From Azorinus chamasolen (taxonomy: Eukaryota > Mollusca > Bivalvia > Cardiida > Solecurtidae), in assembly GCA_963576725.1 (NCBI GenBank), contig OY755237.1, positions 57,635,805 to 57,699,804 of the forward strand: 64,000 nucleotides of DNA, written 5' to 3'. Position numbers and translations under genes: made by a program. Below are positions 11,480-23,705 of the stretch, one piece after another (within the stretch, counting starts at the first letter, position 1; each line of letters starts with the position of its first letter). A model generated the notes under the pieces. The model was given only the letters and a program-made list of their open reading frames with translations, did not search any database and was not told the origin of the DNA.

Positions 11480-11599
11480 CTTGACATGTGACATTGTTTT
11501 CAAGTTTGTATCCTGCTGGGCATCTACACTGGTATGCGCCCTCTATATTGACACACAGATCAGAAAACGAACAGACATTTCTCGTGCATTCATCTATGT
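11480..11599 (-). CDS. EGF-like calcium-binding exon
   Basis: A 120-bp phase 1-1 exon starting DIDECTRNVC, with CVNIEGAYQCRCPAGY. A retroelement fragment ends about 18 bp beyond its donor, GTACGT. Confidence 0.85.
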
Positions 11600-12229
11600 C
11601 TGAAAATAGAAGTCGTTCGATTTATATATTCTCAACAAGTCTAATTTTGTTTCATTTTAGATGTAGTTGGCATATCAACTACTGGTAAATATGAATGTAC
11701 AGTTTATTATGTAGTGTTTATAGTTTTAGTAAAACATTATTTAATTTTGCTTGAATATACTGTTTTACCAATGCAATAGTCCTTTCTATGCATGTCATGC
11801 ATTATTTCTATCCGTACTATTAAATTACATTTGGATGAAAACAATTACATAAAAGCAACAATTTATTGCTCTTGAAGTTTTAATAACTTATATATTAACT
11901 AAGAGGTTAGAAATCAAACATTAATCAAACGCACATTGAATGCACATTTAAAACTATGTATTGAATATCACTTATACTATAGCAGGTATCAAAATAGTTC
12001 ACAATAGTGACAAATATTTGCTTAACCCCAATAACCCAGGAATATCCATGTAAGAAATAATAGCCGCATGAATATTAATTAGATTAACTACTTTTTCATT
12101 TATAATAGCACATGGACACAGGAATATATACATATACAGGACCTGGCTAGTCAGCTCCTACAGAATATTCACCGTTTGCAAAGATGGTGTAAGGAGTATT
12201 TATTGAGTAAATGTAAAATGGTAGTTTAC
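11600..12229. other. Intron, nothing recognised
   Basis: AT-rich intron between two EGF exons, without repeats visible to the eye. Confidence 0.5.
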
Positions 12230-12361
12230 CTGTACATTGCATACCATCTGATGTAAGTTCGTATCCATTATTACAAAAACAGGTTGCATTGCCATCTTCA
12301 TCTAAAGTACAGCCATCAGTTAGAGTACAATTAATGTAATCACATCCCTCCAGTGAGTCAT
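12230..12361 (-). CDS. EGF-like exon without calcium signature
   Basis: A 132-bp phase 1-1 exon with six cysteines (GCDYINC, DGCTLDEDGNATCFC, MQCTG). It lacks the DxxEC start. Acceptor TTGCAG, donor GTAAAC. Confidence 0.82.
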
Positions 12362-12668
12362 CTGCAAGATAATCGGGTTTGTGATCTATAGTTTGTAGAA
12401 TACCTTTTTTTGTTTATCTCGTCTACGACTTAAATCGAGTGGTGGTACATTATTCTATCTGATCCTGATAACCTGTTACTGTATTTTGTTTTAATCTAAG
12501 CATTAAGCGTGCGTGTACAATTCCCTTTAAATTAATAAAAGGCGTGTCAATATTAACTTTAATAAAAATTGTATGAGTCATGTAGCGAACACCACATACA
12601 AAACACACATTATATTCACCAATCTGGAACACAATAATAAAATTGTGCATAATTTGGAATGGCATTAC

Positions 12669-12794
12669 CTTGATCACATGTGTTGTCTAACACATTATAG
12701 GTGTATCCCTTGTAACAGGAACAGCTGTAGCTCCCAATGTTGTTGTTGCACAAATGCAAACAAGTGTGCAGCGCCTCATCACATTCATCGATAT
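12669..12794 (-). CDS. EGF-like calcium-binding exon
   Basis: A 126-bp exon starting DIDECDEAL, with [16 protein letters not shown]. The acceptor is TTTAAG, which is weaker than its neighbours. Donor GTAATG. Confidence 0.82.
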
Positions 12795-13360
12795 CTTAAA
12801 CAGACAAACATTGGAGAGTTGAAAAGATTGCTTTGAAATAATGTTTTCATGAATGTAATCCCGATTTGGACTTTTCAATATAAATATGTTTAAACAAATA
12901 ATTTATGGAAATTCATTACAACGTTAGAACATTATTGTAATATATATAAGATAAATGATTTGAACATATTTTAGACACATAATTGTCGTTTCGGATTGCA
13001 GTATTGATGTTATCATGATTTTTTAATATTAAAATGGACAGTATTCTTATGGATTAAAATAGTTATGGTAGAGTCAATTATTTTGCAAATTGCTTTGCAG
13101 CTGCTCTGTACTTTTCCACTAACATTGCTTCTTTATTATATTTTTCTGAATTAAGTATAACATTTACTGAGAATGCAGTAGCAACACCATATCTACGTAG
13201 GTGGGACATACGTATTTAACCTCTCGCTTGCTGAATTTTAAAATACATTTCGCCTCCTTTACCCATGTCCTGTTGTATAATTACATATATCTTCACTGTG
13301 TACACATATTTCGCTGTGCAATCACTGCTGTGGAGTGCGCTTGTTGCACAATCAACTTGT

Positions 13361-13425
13361 AAATAGTGCAGACCCTGATGAGACAGCTCCTGCAGGACCT
13401 GTCTCATCAGGGTCTTCACTATTTA
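13361..13425. repeat. Near-perfect palindrome
   Basis: AAATAGTGCAGACCCTGATG and its inverse CATCAGGGTCTTCACTATTT flank GAGACAGCTCCTGCAGGACCTGTCTC-type arms, giving a stem of about 30 bp. Confidence 0.85.
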
Positions 13426-13669
13426 CAGGTAGGTATATTGACGCGATTAGCAAGCGAAGGGTTAACATATATTCTTACGGTTTTGGTGATTATTAGCCGC
13501 AGTTATTGTGTCGAATTCATCTCCATAAACATTAAAGGAACGGCGAAACTAGACGAAAATGACATCCAATGCTATGGAACTTCGTTATATAAATAATCCG
13601 TATGAAATAAAACTTGAATTAAATGTTTGACGGAACTGACGATTCTATATAAATACACATCATATTTAC

Positions 13670-13795
13670 CTATACAATGGCTTATATTATACAAACTTGG
13701 CCTATAACCATCAAAGCATGAACATATGAAACCCCCTTCACTGTTATTGCAGTAATGTTCACAAGTATCCAGTCCGTTGGAACATTCGTCTATAT
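13670..13795 (-). CDS. EGF-like calcium-binding exon
   Basis: A 126-bp exon starting DIDECSNG, with CEHYCNNSEGGFICSCFDGY. It is closely similar in layout to the exon at 5880. Acceptor AACAG, donor GTAAAT. Confidence 0.84.
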
Positions 13796-14375
13796 CTGTT
13801 AGAAACGTATAAGAAAGGAGACATTATGGAGACATTAATGCAATTTCAGGTTAAGATGTTTATAAGTCCTGTCCACCAAAACAGAATGAAACATTGAATT
13901 GAAGCTGTATTCCCACATTCTTCCTTAATATTTATTTACTAGCATTCCTACTATGTTGTATGCACTGTAATTACAGATCAGATGGTTATGCAAGTGTGAA
14001 TTCATTGTATGTCTTTAATTGCCTGATTGTGGGTGATTTTTAAGATGCATTTGATCCTAATTTAACAGCGTTTCCTTTTAACAATTATATACAGGTGTAC
14101 ATCATCTCAGGTACCAAATGCATACCAAGTGCAGGTACGGACATTATCATACAGATAATCACAAATCTAGGGAATTTATTTTTTAGGTAAAAGGCAAACC
14201 AGTGTAGCTGATATACTGACAAGTGGAAGATTCAAACAGGTTGATAAAACATATTAATCAATTCTAAAAATGAGAGTATGCAACAAAAGCTGACCGAACT
14301 AAACTAAGAAAGCAAACAATGGCCACAAATTTAGAGTTTAAAATTCGGGACATTAAATCACGTGTTGCTTCATAC

Positions 14376-14537
14376 CTACACACTTGTTGTCATCGGTGTC
14401 ATACCCAAGAGGACAGGGTTCACATTCATATGCCACCTTTTCCTCCATGTGTCTTTCCGGTGAAACATCTGAGCAGTTTCTGCCAAGTGAGCAAGGTTCA
14501 GCTGCGCATCCATCGTAATCATGCTCACATTCTATAC
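14376..14537 (-). CDS. EGF-like exon
   Basis: A 162-bp phase 1-1 exon reading IECEHDYDGCAAEPC...CEPCPLGYDTDDNKCVG. It continues the CxCxxGYdG ending of the previous exon into a classic EGF after VWD in mucin-like proteins. Acceptor AACAG, donor GTATGA. Confidence 0.82.
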
Positions 14538-14883
14538 CTGTTAAATACACATAATCCTTTTTAAGTGTCTGCTGCATTGGTTGTCATGAATTGTCTTAAA
14601 ATCAAATCAATGATAGCAATAAGGGTCAAATCAAATTTATTTTACTATTGGAATATACGTATAGGGAATGGTAAATACTTTCAAAAGTTGATTTAATATA
14701 AAGATGAGGTTAATGTGCTTGCACAGAACAGACAAAGCAGGCTATAAAGGATATAAGATGTAGTCACGAGGAACGATCGAGTGGAGCTTGGGATTGGATT
14801 CTACGGCTCCTCGATCCTCTCTGATTGGAAAAGGCACTGAAGACAATCAGACAGGTCCCACAGGTCTGTATGATCCCGACGCG

Positions 14884-15008
14884 GATGATGATGATGATGA
14901 TGATGATGGTGATTATAAAGCATTGAGAATGATGATGGTGATGATGATTATGGTGATGATGTTGATGATGATGATAATGATGATGATGATGATAATGATG
15001 ATGATCAT
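14884..15008. repeat. (GAT)n microsatellite, interrupted
   Basis: GATGATGATG runs with GGT and AAT interruptions in the intron between the exons at 14376 and 15264. Confidence 0.92.
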
Positions 15009-15263
15009 GAATGGACAATTATATGAAGGCAAATAACTGATGTACATATATGTGTTTTAGTTACATATATTTTGTTCATGTGTTTTATGGATGATAATAG
15101 CCATTTACTTTCATATAGTAAACATCTCTCAATGTTGATCCATCATGCAAATTGCTTGAAATTATGGTGTTTTATTGACAACATATAAAGAACGGCAATA
15201 TCTAATATGTAATAAAAATCAACTGCAAATCAATTCAAATCCGCATCAATTTTAATCTCGTAC

Positions 15264-15430
15264 CATCATATCCGATATCGCATTCACACTCTGCGAACTT
15301 CAAGGTAGGAGTTGCCCTCACGTCCTTTCGCTCTTTATGCAAACACTTTCCGCGTCCATTACAGCCAGAACATATGAATAATGGCATCTTAACTGGAGGA
15401 GACGTCTTTCCATTTGTCATCGCAACAATA
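15264..15430 (-). CDS. Post-VWD cysteine-rich/EGF exon
   Basis: A 167-bp exon, phase 2 in and phase 1 out. Reads CSGCNGRGKC then AECECDIGYDG. In MUC4-like proteins a similar CNGxGxC segment opens the EGF block after VWD. Acceptor TTTCAG, donor GTACGA. Confidence 0.8.
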
Positions 15431-15559
15431 CTGAAATTATGTATCTTTATCAAAACGAACGTACTTTGCTTCGATAAGCCTGCATGTTACCATGGTAAAC
15501 AGTATATGCTTTGATCTTATTCCGTCTTTCAACAAGAGTGCCAGTGGGCACAATATACG

Positions 15560-16190
15560 CCCGTCGAGGTATTGTTTAACATAAACTGGGGTTAACGTAT
15601 TTGCTAAACTCAAATTCTAAGTCCAATTTTGTGACCAAGGTCCAAAATTGTAAATAGGCATACTTTAACAAAAGACCTTAACCAAAAATGCTAAATTAAA
15701 AATGGCATAATTGTGTCTAAATGCTTGACAGTTATATTGTATTTACTCTTGCCTACAGATGAAGCTTCTGATGGTGAACAAATGTTTCAAGTTTAAAAGC
15801 TTTATCTCAAATAAAATGGTTATGTAAATAAATGGATTTTAACAAAAACCTTAACCAAAAATTCTAAGTTAAAAGGGGGCATAATTCTGTACATAATCAT
15901 GTACTCTGACAGGCTACTGTGGCATGTCTAGATAAACATTGTGGTTATATCAGGGAAGGATCCACTAAGTGGAACTTGAGGTAGAGTTGTTACAGACAGA
16001 CAGGTAGGTTAACATTTTTGTTTAACCCAAATTCTAAGTCCAATTGTGCGATATTGATTAACGAACCGGGACTTGGCAGGCCACTGTAGCACGTCTAGAT
16101 AAACATTGTGGTTAAATTTGGGAAGAATCCACCAAGTGGAACTTGAGTTAGAGATGTTACAGACAGACAGGTTGGTTGTAGGCGTGTTAC
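15560..16190. repeat. Dispersed repeat with internal duplication
   Basis: The block ...CACGTCTAGATAAACATTGTGGTTA..GGGAAG.ATCCAC.AAGTGGAACTTGAG..AGAG.TGTTACAGACAGACAGG occurs at about 15915-16005 and again at 16080-16175. Upstream words AAATTCTAAGTCCAATT also repeat. Confidence 0.7.
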
Positions 16191-16579
16191 TTGCTGATTT
16201 GTTTACTGTATTTAACATATGCGCATGCATATTATAAGCTGTATGTAAAACAACATGCTACTCTATGGAATCACTATATATCTCATCAATATCAAAGCTA
16301 TTTGACTCTCTGAATGTGTCTGAAAATATAAGAATATGACAGGACCCGTACAAAGTCAATGCGATAAGCAGGCGGACAAAATATTTCACTGATTCATGCA
16401 ATTGTGCAGATGGAAATTCTGAAGGTCAGGGCAGGATTGAGATTGGGACAGAAATACATGTTTATGTATTTCTACTAAGCGGAAACATGAAGTTTAGTGA
16501 GCAGAAACGAACGTTAACCAACACAAACAAACTTCCTAAAGCATAGACAATTCTCGGAAAGAAGTATTATTTCACCCAC

Positions 16580-16769
16580 CTTAAACCTGGTAGGTTATCA
16601 TTGGAGACAATAAACTCAACCGTTTTTGTCAAATTGTTGTAAGTCGTCCCGACGTTGTTGTCCACAAAATTTATTGTAGCGTTTTCGCTTACAGTAACTA
16701 TGCACGATACTAAACTGCCAGCTGTAACAAAGGTCTCGTTACAAACACTAACATTAGGTATCACAGCAT
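16580..16769 (-). CDS. Ig-like/adhesion segment exon
   Basis: A 190-bp exon, phase 1 in and phase 2 out. Contains VTAGSLVSCIVTVSENATINF, a beta-sandwich-like pattern. The donor AAG-GTGGGT is chosen because it matches the phase of the next exon. An alternative donor at 16587 would leave a phase mismatch. Domain identity is tentative. Confidence 0.7.
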
Positions 16770-17245
16770 CTGAAATGAAAATGAATCTCGACATATAGTG
16801 CATTCACTGTACCATAAAATGCTTTAGATATGGATGCAATACTGGGATAGCAATCGGGTAAGGACAAAAGCAATCGGGTAAGGACGACTGGTTAAGAAGT
16901 CTTGAAATAACTGATTAACATAGTTGTGATAGCAGCTGCGTACCGTTTTGACCCAGACTGTACAGAGACTAACTGTGTAATTAAAGAGGATAGTGATTGC
17001 GTATGGGTGTTGTAACCAAAGTCTTTGTTAGTTAGCTGGTAAAGAATAGTATTATATGTTGCCCGTGAAATTCTGTTGACAGATATACTCATTATATTCA
17101 TTATTTACTTGTTTCGCCGGACTGACATTACTTAAATCCATATCAAAAAGCAAATTATACCATTGTGTCCTAGTCCGATGGTTTCTCACTACAACAAACT
17201 GCATGGGTACACTTTTATAAACAGAACTATAATTGTAAGCAGTAC

Positions 17246-17494
17246 CTATTTCTTCCGCAACTTTGATGGCCCTATACTTAGTAACTTTTGTATCTTTTGC
17301 AACGTCTTTGTTGTTTGTATATACATAATCAAATATGCACGATTGCTCTCCCCTTCCACAGAAAGCTTCCGCTTCAGTGCGATTGGGCTCTGGTAGTCCG
17401 TCATGAAATTGTGAGGGAAATGAATCGTTTCGATATTGCATGTAGTTCTTGCTATCACTATAATGCAGGATTGACCGTGTTGGTTCCACTTCCC
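17246..17494 (-). CDS. VWD C-terminal extension exon
   Basis: A 249-bp phase 1-1 exon. Contains the pattern W/Y-Y(D)S...FPSQF then AEAFCGRGEQSCIFDYV, like the region after VWD in MUC4/SUSD2-type proteins (CG...C.FD). Four potential N-glycosylation or acidic stretches are visible. The reading frame stays open another 60 codons past the donor GTACTG; I end the exon at this donor because the phase fits the next exon. Confidence 0.78.
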   Translation of the reverse strand, partial: GKWNQHGQSCIIVIARTTCNIETIHFPHNFMTDYQSPIALKRKLSVEGESNRAYLIMYIQTTKTLQKIQKLLSIGPSKLRKK

Positions 17495-17757
17495 CTGTGA
17501 ACAGAATAATAACTACCATGCATAAAATCCGTATCAATTGGACCATAGGCTACATTGGTTTGATGAATCCTTGATAAAGAGTTTAATGACATCTACATTG
17601 AATACCCAAATAAATAATTACATTCATGTTGGCAAACATGGTATCTAATAGTATTGAATGAATCAAATTAGATCAGATATAATCTTGTATCAGCTGTCCG
17701 GAAATATCAGAGCTATTGGAGAATATTTTTTTAAAAAATATCATAAGTGAAGATAAC

Positions 17758-17976
17758 CTGTACGAAATACACGATGCTCACATGTTTTTGCATATTCGGA
17801 GATATTTCTGTGACTCATGTTGGACGGAAGTTGGGTTCCGTTTTTCATTCTGAAATCATTTTCAGGGTCTCCATCAAAATTGCCAAGAAGGCCAACTATC
17901 GTGTTCTGCATTGTGTGTTGAAATGATGTGACAATCTTCAAAAGAGTTACTCCAACTGTTATATTCAAAGCCACCT
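17758..17976 (-). CDS. VWD domain exon 3
   Basis: A 219-bp phase 1-1 exon carrying GLLGNFDGDPENDF, the conserved GxxGxxDGxxxxDF core that ends VWD domains, then MKNGTQLP. Acceptor CGACAG, donor GTTATC. Confidence 0.9.
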
Positions 17977-18359
17977 CTGTCGGAAAAGAACAAAAATATA
18001 TGAGAAACATACCCTATGCAAACACAAGCATATTATAATTATGTAACAGAAATATACTACACCAAAGAGTCCTTTAATTCACAGCAGATGATTTTATCTG
18101 ATAATAAAACAAACTAAATGCATTCCCTTCGGTCACCTCTGAATAAGGTGAATTTCAGAATAAACATGGTTCAACCAACCATCTTTAAACATGATCACAT
18201 AGTTCATTGTAACGCAATCTATTTCGAACTTTGAGTAATGTCATTGCGTTGATAACCATATTTCAATCATTCGAAAAGAAGACCTTCGCGGAATATAACT
18301 ATGTACAGGGTGTAATTTTCCTTATTTTGTCTATGACGTAATTCAGTAGTTTATGACGT
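17977..18359. other. Intron stretch, nothing recognised
   Basis: Upstream of VWD exon 3. No exon or repeat unit could be supported. Confidence 0.45.
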
Positions 18360-18660
18360 TTTCAAGATGTCTACCCATTTGCAGTCTCCTTTCCCGCACT
18401 CTCTTTCTCTTTGAAACAGTTGATTACCTTAGCACATGCGTCTATACTGATCTTCTTAACCTTTCTCCTAATGTTTCGCTGAAGCTTAGATGTGTCCGTT
18501 AATTTTGGGCTGTACACTAACGACTTCAGATGGCCCTACATAAAATGTCACAAGGATTGAGATCCGGGCTGTGGGTGGGCCGTGTCACACCACAGTGCTT
18601 CACCTCTGGTGATTTCATGGAAATTACTCTATCACCAAACGTTTCATATAATGCATCCAA
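18360..18660 (-). pseudogene. Tc1/mariner-type transposase remnant
   Basis: On the minus strand a relic reads THSPDLNPCD, matching the SPDLNPCDFF..G motif around the last catalytic aspartate of DDE transposases, followed by L..SKLQRNIRRKVKKISIDAC in a shifted frame. Several frameshifts are present and no ends were found. Confidence 0.5.
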
Positions 18661-19351
18661 CACCTTATTTGTAGTGTGGTGTTTTGAATTTGGTATGGGA
18701 AAAATTCTAAACCCTTTCTTATTATAATATGCCCAGGGCTTTATTGCAGCATGTCTTTGAGCACTCTAACCATTTCGTTCCTTCTACTGGTCTATGGTCG
18801 ACCCGACCTTGGAGAATCTTTACTGTCCCACGTTCCTCAAACTGTCTTACTGTCTTGTAGATGTTCAACCTATTCACACTCATGCCTTTATATGCATAGT
18901 AAACTACCTTTGCACATCAGTAACACTTTTGATTTCATAACAACTTTTCACAATAGAAATACGCTGATTGAACGTCAGACGCCACATTGTGAAAATAATA
19001 CGTTATTGAATGACGTCATACCGTCGCGACATTACAGATTTAAGCGTAATGAAACAGATTTTATGCGTAATGAAAACATGAGCACGTATGCTTTAAAATG
19101 ATGTATTTTTCACCAATATAGTTCAATATTTGACAAACTTATAAGGGGATAAAACTGTAAACTTTCTTTTTGGACAAACTGTATGAATGAATTCCAACCT
19201 TAGATGTCGATAGATATACTGACAGCAATAATATAATTAACTCCTTTTCTCAAACTGCACTATGTGCCAATGTGTGCTGGAACCGATATACATCGGAAAA
19301 ACAGCACTGTCATATAGAACTCCACATTATTGTTATTAGTCACGCTCTTAC

Positions 19352-19483
19352 CAGCTGAGGAAAAAAGGACACTGAGGGTATTATCACGTCTAGTCAGGAT
19401 GATATCACCGTCAATAACTTCAAACGATGGACTATCTTTATATCTGTTTGTGAGGTCCGCCCCGTTTAGGTAAATGACCAATC
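19352..19483 (-). CDS. VWD domain exon 2
   Basis: A 132-bp phase 1-1 exon reading VIYLNGADLTNRY...VIDGDIILTRRDNTLSVLF. It fits the middle strands of a VWD domain. Acceptor TTCACAG, donor GTAAGA. Confidence 0.82.
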
Positions 19484-20839
19484 CTGTGAATAAGATGATA
19501 AAATATATCAAACGAATAAAAGTAGCTAAAATCGCGAAGAAACTTTCATCGGTGTATTTTGTCCGTAATTGTTAATCATATACATTCACATTCGAAATAG
19601 TAACATTCAAATGGAACCAAGGGTTAGAAAAAGTGTATGCACACTTTATTCAAATGTACATGTATTAAATTGTAGGATTAGCTAGCTACTCTAAATCGAG
19701 AAATTACACAATATAATTATGAGGTTTTCTAACGATTTGTACATTTCAGAGAGTTAGAAACATCCTATATCGTCGCAAATGTCAATTACAATAGGGTTAA
19801 TCACGGTGGGGCATAATTTATACGTCATCAATTACGTTTTAGTTCCCCGCGATACGCCATTGTTATAGTTTTTAATGCAATTCAACAAAAAAGCATATAT
19901 TCTGCCTGAAATGCCATTATCTAGTGAAAAATCGTTATTTATATAGCGAGCTATTACGGTAGGCAAAAAAACAATTTAATTTTCGCGTGCACTTCATTTG
20001 TGCTTCCGGTATTACGTAGGACGAAGTATTCCGTTATACTTCTATTCTATTTTAATACACACTGAAATAATTCTTCTAGTCGTTCAAGCCTCGTGTTTTC
20101 CTCATATAAGTGTTGATGATGTTTTTTAATTTATTCGCTGCACACGTTGTCGTCTGCTATAATGTTTTATTTTTATTTTGCTTCATTTTGTTTATAAAAC
20201 ATTCACAGTGACAAACAATTTGGATTCCGATGAGACGCCGAGTATAGATAATCACATATTGCGACGTTGGCAGCGAAAGAGTTAAGATAACTGAGATCGG
20301 ATACCTCTTCATTATTTAATTTGTAAATTCATGTCTAACATTTATAGTTCTCTCTGATAATTTGTGGAAAACTAATACCTAATATATATATAGATGCAAT
20401 CATTGCTAATATACAATGACGTTAAGTATGCATATGGAAATGTAATATGTTGAAATCGGGAAGCAATATGTTGTGGTAATGGTTTTTATACGAACTTGAT
20501 AATTATATAGAATCGGTGGCTAATGTACATTTTGCGATATCGGCAATAATTAATCACCCCAGCAAACTGCACTATGTACAACTTATGAACACATATGTAT
20601 AGATAACTTATCGTTTTGTAAAATGATAACAAGAGTACCACATACGGTACATAGTACGCCCAATAGCAAAACTTCATCATCATGCCTTATAAGTGTTGAC
20701 ATTTTCTTATTTGTGCTTCATATCTTGATCTCCGTATTAAGGTGATATTATATAAAACACATTTTAATAGCAATAAAATGGTGTATTAATGTATTTAGTT
20801 TTACAGTTAACAAGAAGTGTTTGTGAAACACTATGCCCC
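19484..20839. other. Intron without recognised feature
   Basis: AT-rich sequence. A segment near 20212-20290 (GATTCCGATGAGACGCCGAG...GCAGCGAAAGAGTTAA) resembles 32848-32940 and is probably a dispersed repeat. Nothing else was seen. Confidence 0.5.
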
Positions 20840-22710
20840 CTTGATATGATATTTGGCCCTGAATGATTGACCTTGACATGTTACCCCTCAAACTGTGCAG
20901 CTTCATGGGGTTCACATGCATATCAAATATCAAGTCTGTATCTCGACTGGTTCAAAAGTTATGGCCAATGTTAAAGTTGGTGACCTTTGACCATGAAGGG
21001 TGACATTGACCTTGACATATCACCCCTTCAAGCTGTGTGGCTTCATGATATACACATGCATATCAGTATCAAAGCTGTGTATCTACTGGCTCAAATGTTA
21101 TGGCCAATGTAAATGTTGGTGACCTTTGACCTTCAAAGATGACCTTGACCTTGGCATGTACCCCTCAAACTGTGCAGCAAAAATGAGAAACACATGTATA
21201 CTAACTATCAAATCTGTATCTCTACTGGTTCAAAAGTGATGATCAATGTTAAAGTCGGTGTCCTTTGACCCTGAAAGATGACTTTGACCTTGACATGTCA
21301 CCCCACACTGTGCAGCTGCATGAGATACACATGCATACCAAATATCAAGACTCTATCTCTATTGGTTCAAAAGTTATTGCCAATTTCAAGTTGGTGATCT
21401 TTTACCCTGAAGGATGACCTTGACATGTCACCCCTCAGACTATGTAGCTTCATGAGATACACAATCATGCCACATATCAAGTCTCTATCTGTACTGGTTC
21501 AAAAATTATGTCCAATGTTAAAGTCTGTGATTTAACCCATATATTTGACCTCTGACCTTTAAAGATGACGTTGACCTTGACATGTCACAGTTCAAATTGT
21601 GCGACATGATGAGATACATATGCATGCCAAATATCAAGTCTCTTTTTGTACTGACTCAAAAGTGATGACCAATGTTGAAATTACAGACAAACAGACAATT
21701 TACCTTTGACCCTTAAGAATGACACTGACCTTGACATGTCACCCCTAAAATTGTGCAGCTTCATGAGATATACCAGCATGCCAAATATCACCTCTCTATC
21801 TCTACTGGTCCAAAACGTATGACCAATGTTAAAGTCAGTGATTTGACCTATGTATGTCGCCTCTGACCTTGAAGGATGACCTTGACCTTGACGTGTCACC
21901 CCTCAAAATGTGCGGCCTTGATCTTGACCTTGACATGTCAAACCTCAAACTGTGCGGCTTCATGAGATACACATGCATACCATTATCAGACTGTATATAT
22001 ACTGGTTTTAACGTTATGGCCAATGTTAATGGCCTTTGACCTTTCAAGATGACATTGACCTTGACATGTGACCCCTAACCCCCGATGAGAAACACATGTA
22101 TACCAACTATCAAGTATGTATCTCTACTGGTTCAAAAGTTATGGCTAATGTTAAAGTGGGTGACCTTTGACCATGAAAGATGACCTTGACATGTCACCCC
22201 AAACTGTGTAGCTTCATGGGATACACATGTATACCAAATGTCAAGTCTGTATCTCCACTGGTTCAAAAGTTATGGCCAATGTTAAAGTCGGTGACCTTTG
22301 ACCCTGAAAGAAAACCTTGACCTTGACATGTCACCCCAAATTGTGCAGCTTCATGAGATACACATGCATACCAAATGCCAAGTCTGTATCTACAGGTTCA
22401 AAAGTTATGGCCAATGTTAAAGTCTGTGACCTTCCTTTGACCCTAAAAGATGACCTTTACCTTGACATGCTACCTCGACATGTCAACCCTCAAAATGTGC
22501 AGCTATACTGTCTCAAACGTTATAACCAATGTTAAAGTTAGACAAACAAACAGACTATTTGACCGTTGACCCTGAAGAATAACATTGACCTGGATATGTC
22601 ATCCCTCAAAATATGCAGCTTCATGAGATACACCAGCATGCCAAATATCAAGTATCCATCTCCGCTAGTCCAAAAGTTATGGCCAATGTTAAAGTCCTTT
22701 TCTGTACGTT
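20840..22710 (+). repeat. Satellite of about 140 bp rich in TGACCT half-sites
   Basis: About 13 units, each with a phrase like ACTGGTTCAAAAGTTATGGC, CAATGTTAAAGT, TGACCTTTGACC, TGACCTTGACCTTGACATGT and CTTCATGAGATACACATGCA. It lies in the intron between VWD exons 1 and 2. Confidence 0.88.
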
Positions 22711-23153
22711 GTGATGTCCGCAATTCAAGGGAAACAGACTCACACTGTGACTTTATTGTGTCCGCTCACTCATGTCACCCAATTTTTTATGAAACAATAT
22801 GTGTACAGTGCCAGTACATCATACAGTTACGACCCAGAACCACCTGAAACGGGTTTATGTATAACATACAATACTATACATAAGATATTGCCTTACATAT
22901 GTAGGACAATGTGTTAACATGAAAAGTCAATTTTGTAGCTAATGCATATAAACAACCACAATGCAATACAAACAAACCGCCAATATATGCACCCAGTATG
23001 CAAAATTGGCAAAGGGGTATCGTAATATGAATATTATATATTGAATATATGTATATATTGAAGATCTCACGGTGATTAGGTAACTCACGGTCTATAACCA
23101 TAGTCTAAAACAGTGTGATGTTAAGCGTATTTCCAAAACTAATATGATACTAC

Positions 23154-23393
23154 CTGTAAAGTTCTCATTCAGTTCAGCATGGAATGAGGAATTTAGCTTT
23201 GCATCCCTTCCAGCAAAAGCCGTAAATATGGCGGCATGCTCCGATTTTGTTAAATCCTTACGAAGGGCAGGAGCTGTTCTAGCTTGTAGTTCAAACTTTC
23301 CTTCTATACGCGCAAGAATGTATTCACCATGTCCATTGAAAGTGTATTCCTTTCCGTCAATAGTTCGAATATGTGGATCGCCCCAGGCGAGTG
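23154..23393 (-). CDS. VWD domain exon 1
   Basis: A 240-bp phase 1-1 exon opening with WGDPHIRTIDGKEYTFNGHG, the diagnostic VWD start (GDPHxxTxDGxxYxFNGxG), followed by a FELQART strand. Acceptor TTTAAG, donor GTAGTA. Confidence 0.92.
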
Positions 23394-23705
23394 CTTAAAA
23401 AGAAATTTAGGCTATGCAGAAACACAGCTGTTATGATATATATTTGTCTTCCAAACTTTAAAATATAAATGGGACATACTATTTAGTCAATATCTAAACG
23501 TACATAGTATGTGAAACATATTTAATAATAGAAGTGATTGCAATATAAAACTAGAACTGTAAGCCAAAGGCTAACGAATATCCCCCACCTGTCTGCTTGT
23601 CAGAACACCTATCATCAATCTGAACATATGTACATACAGAAACATGAAGAGATTTAAAAACAATACATGCCTCAACCTAATTTATGTTATAAAAATGAAG
23701 AATAG

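Noticed and set aside
14764..15036. Histidine-rich and aspartate/methionine-rich open frames on both strands
   Set aside because: Translation of the (GAT)n microsatellite.
17052..17245. Continuation of the VWD-extension exon by 60 codons
   Set aside because: Frame is open but lacks domain-like features. The GTACTG donor at 17245 fits the phase of the next exon, so it is treated as intron.
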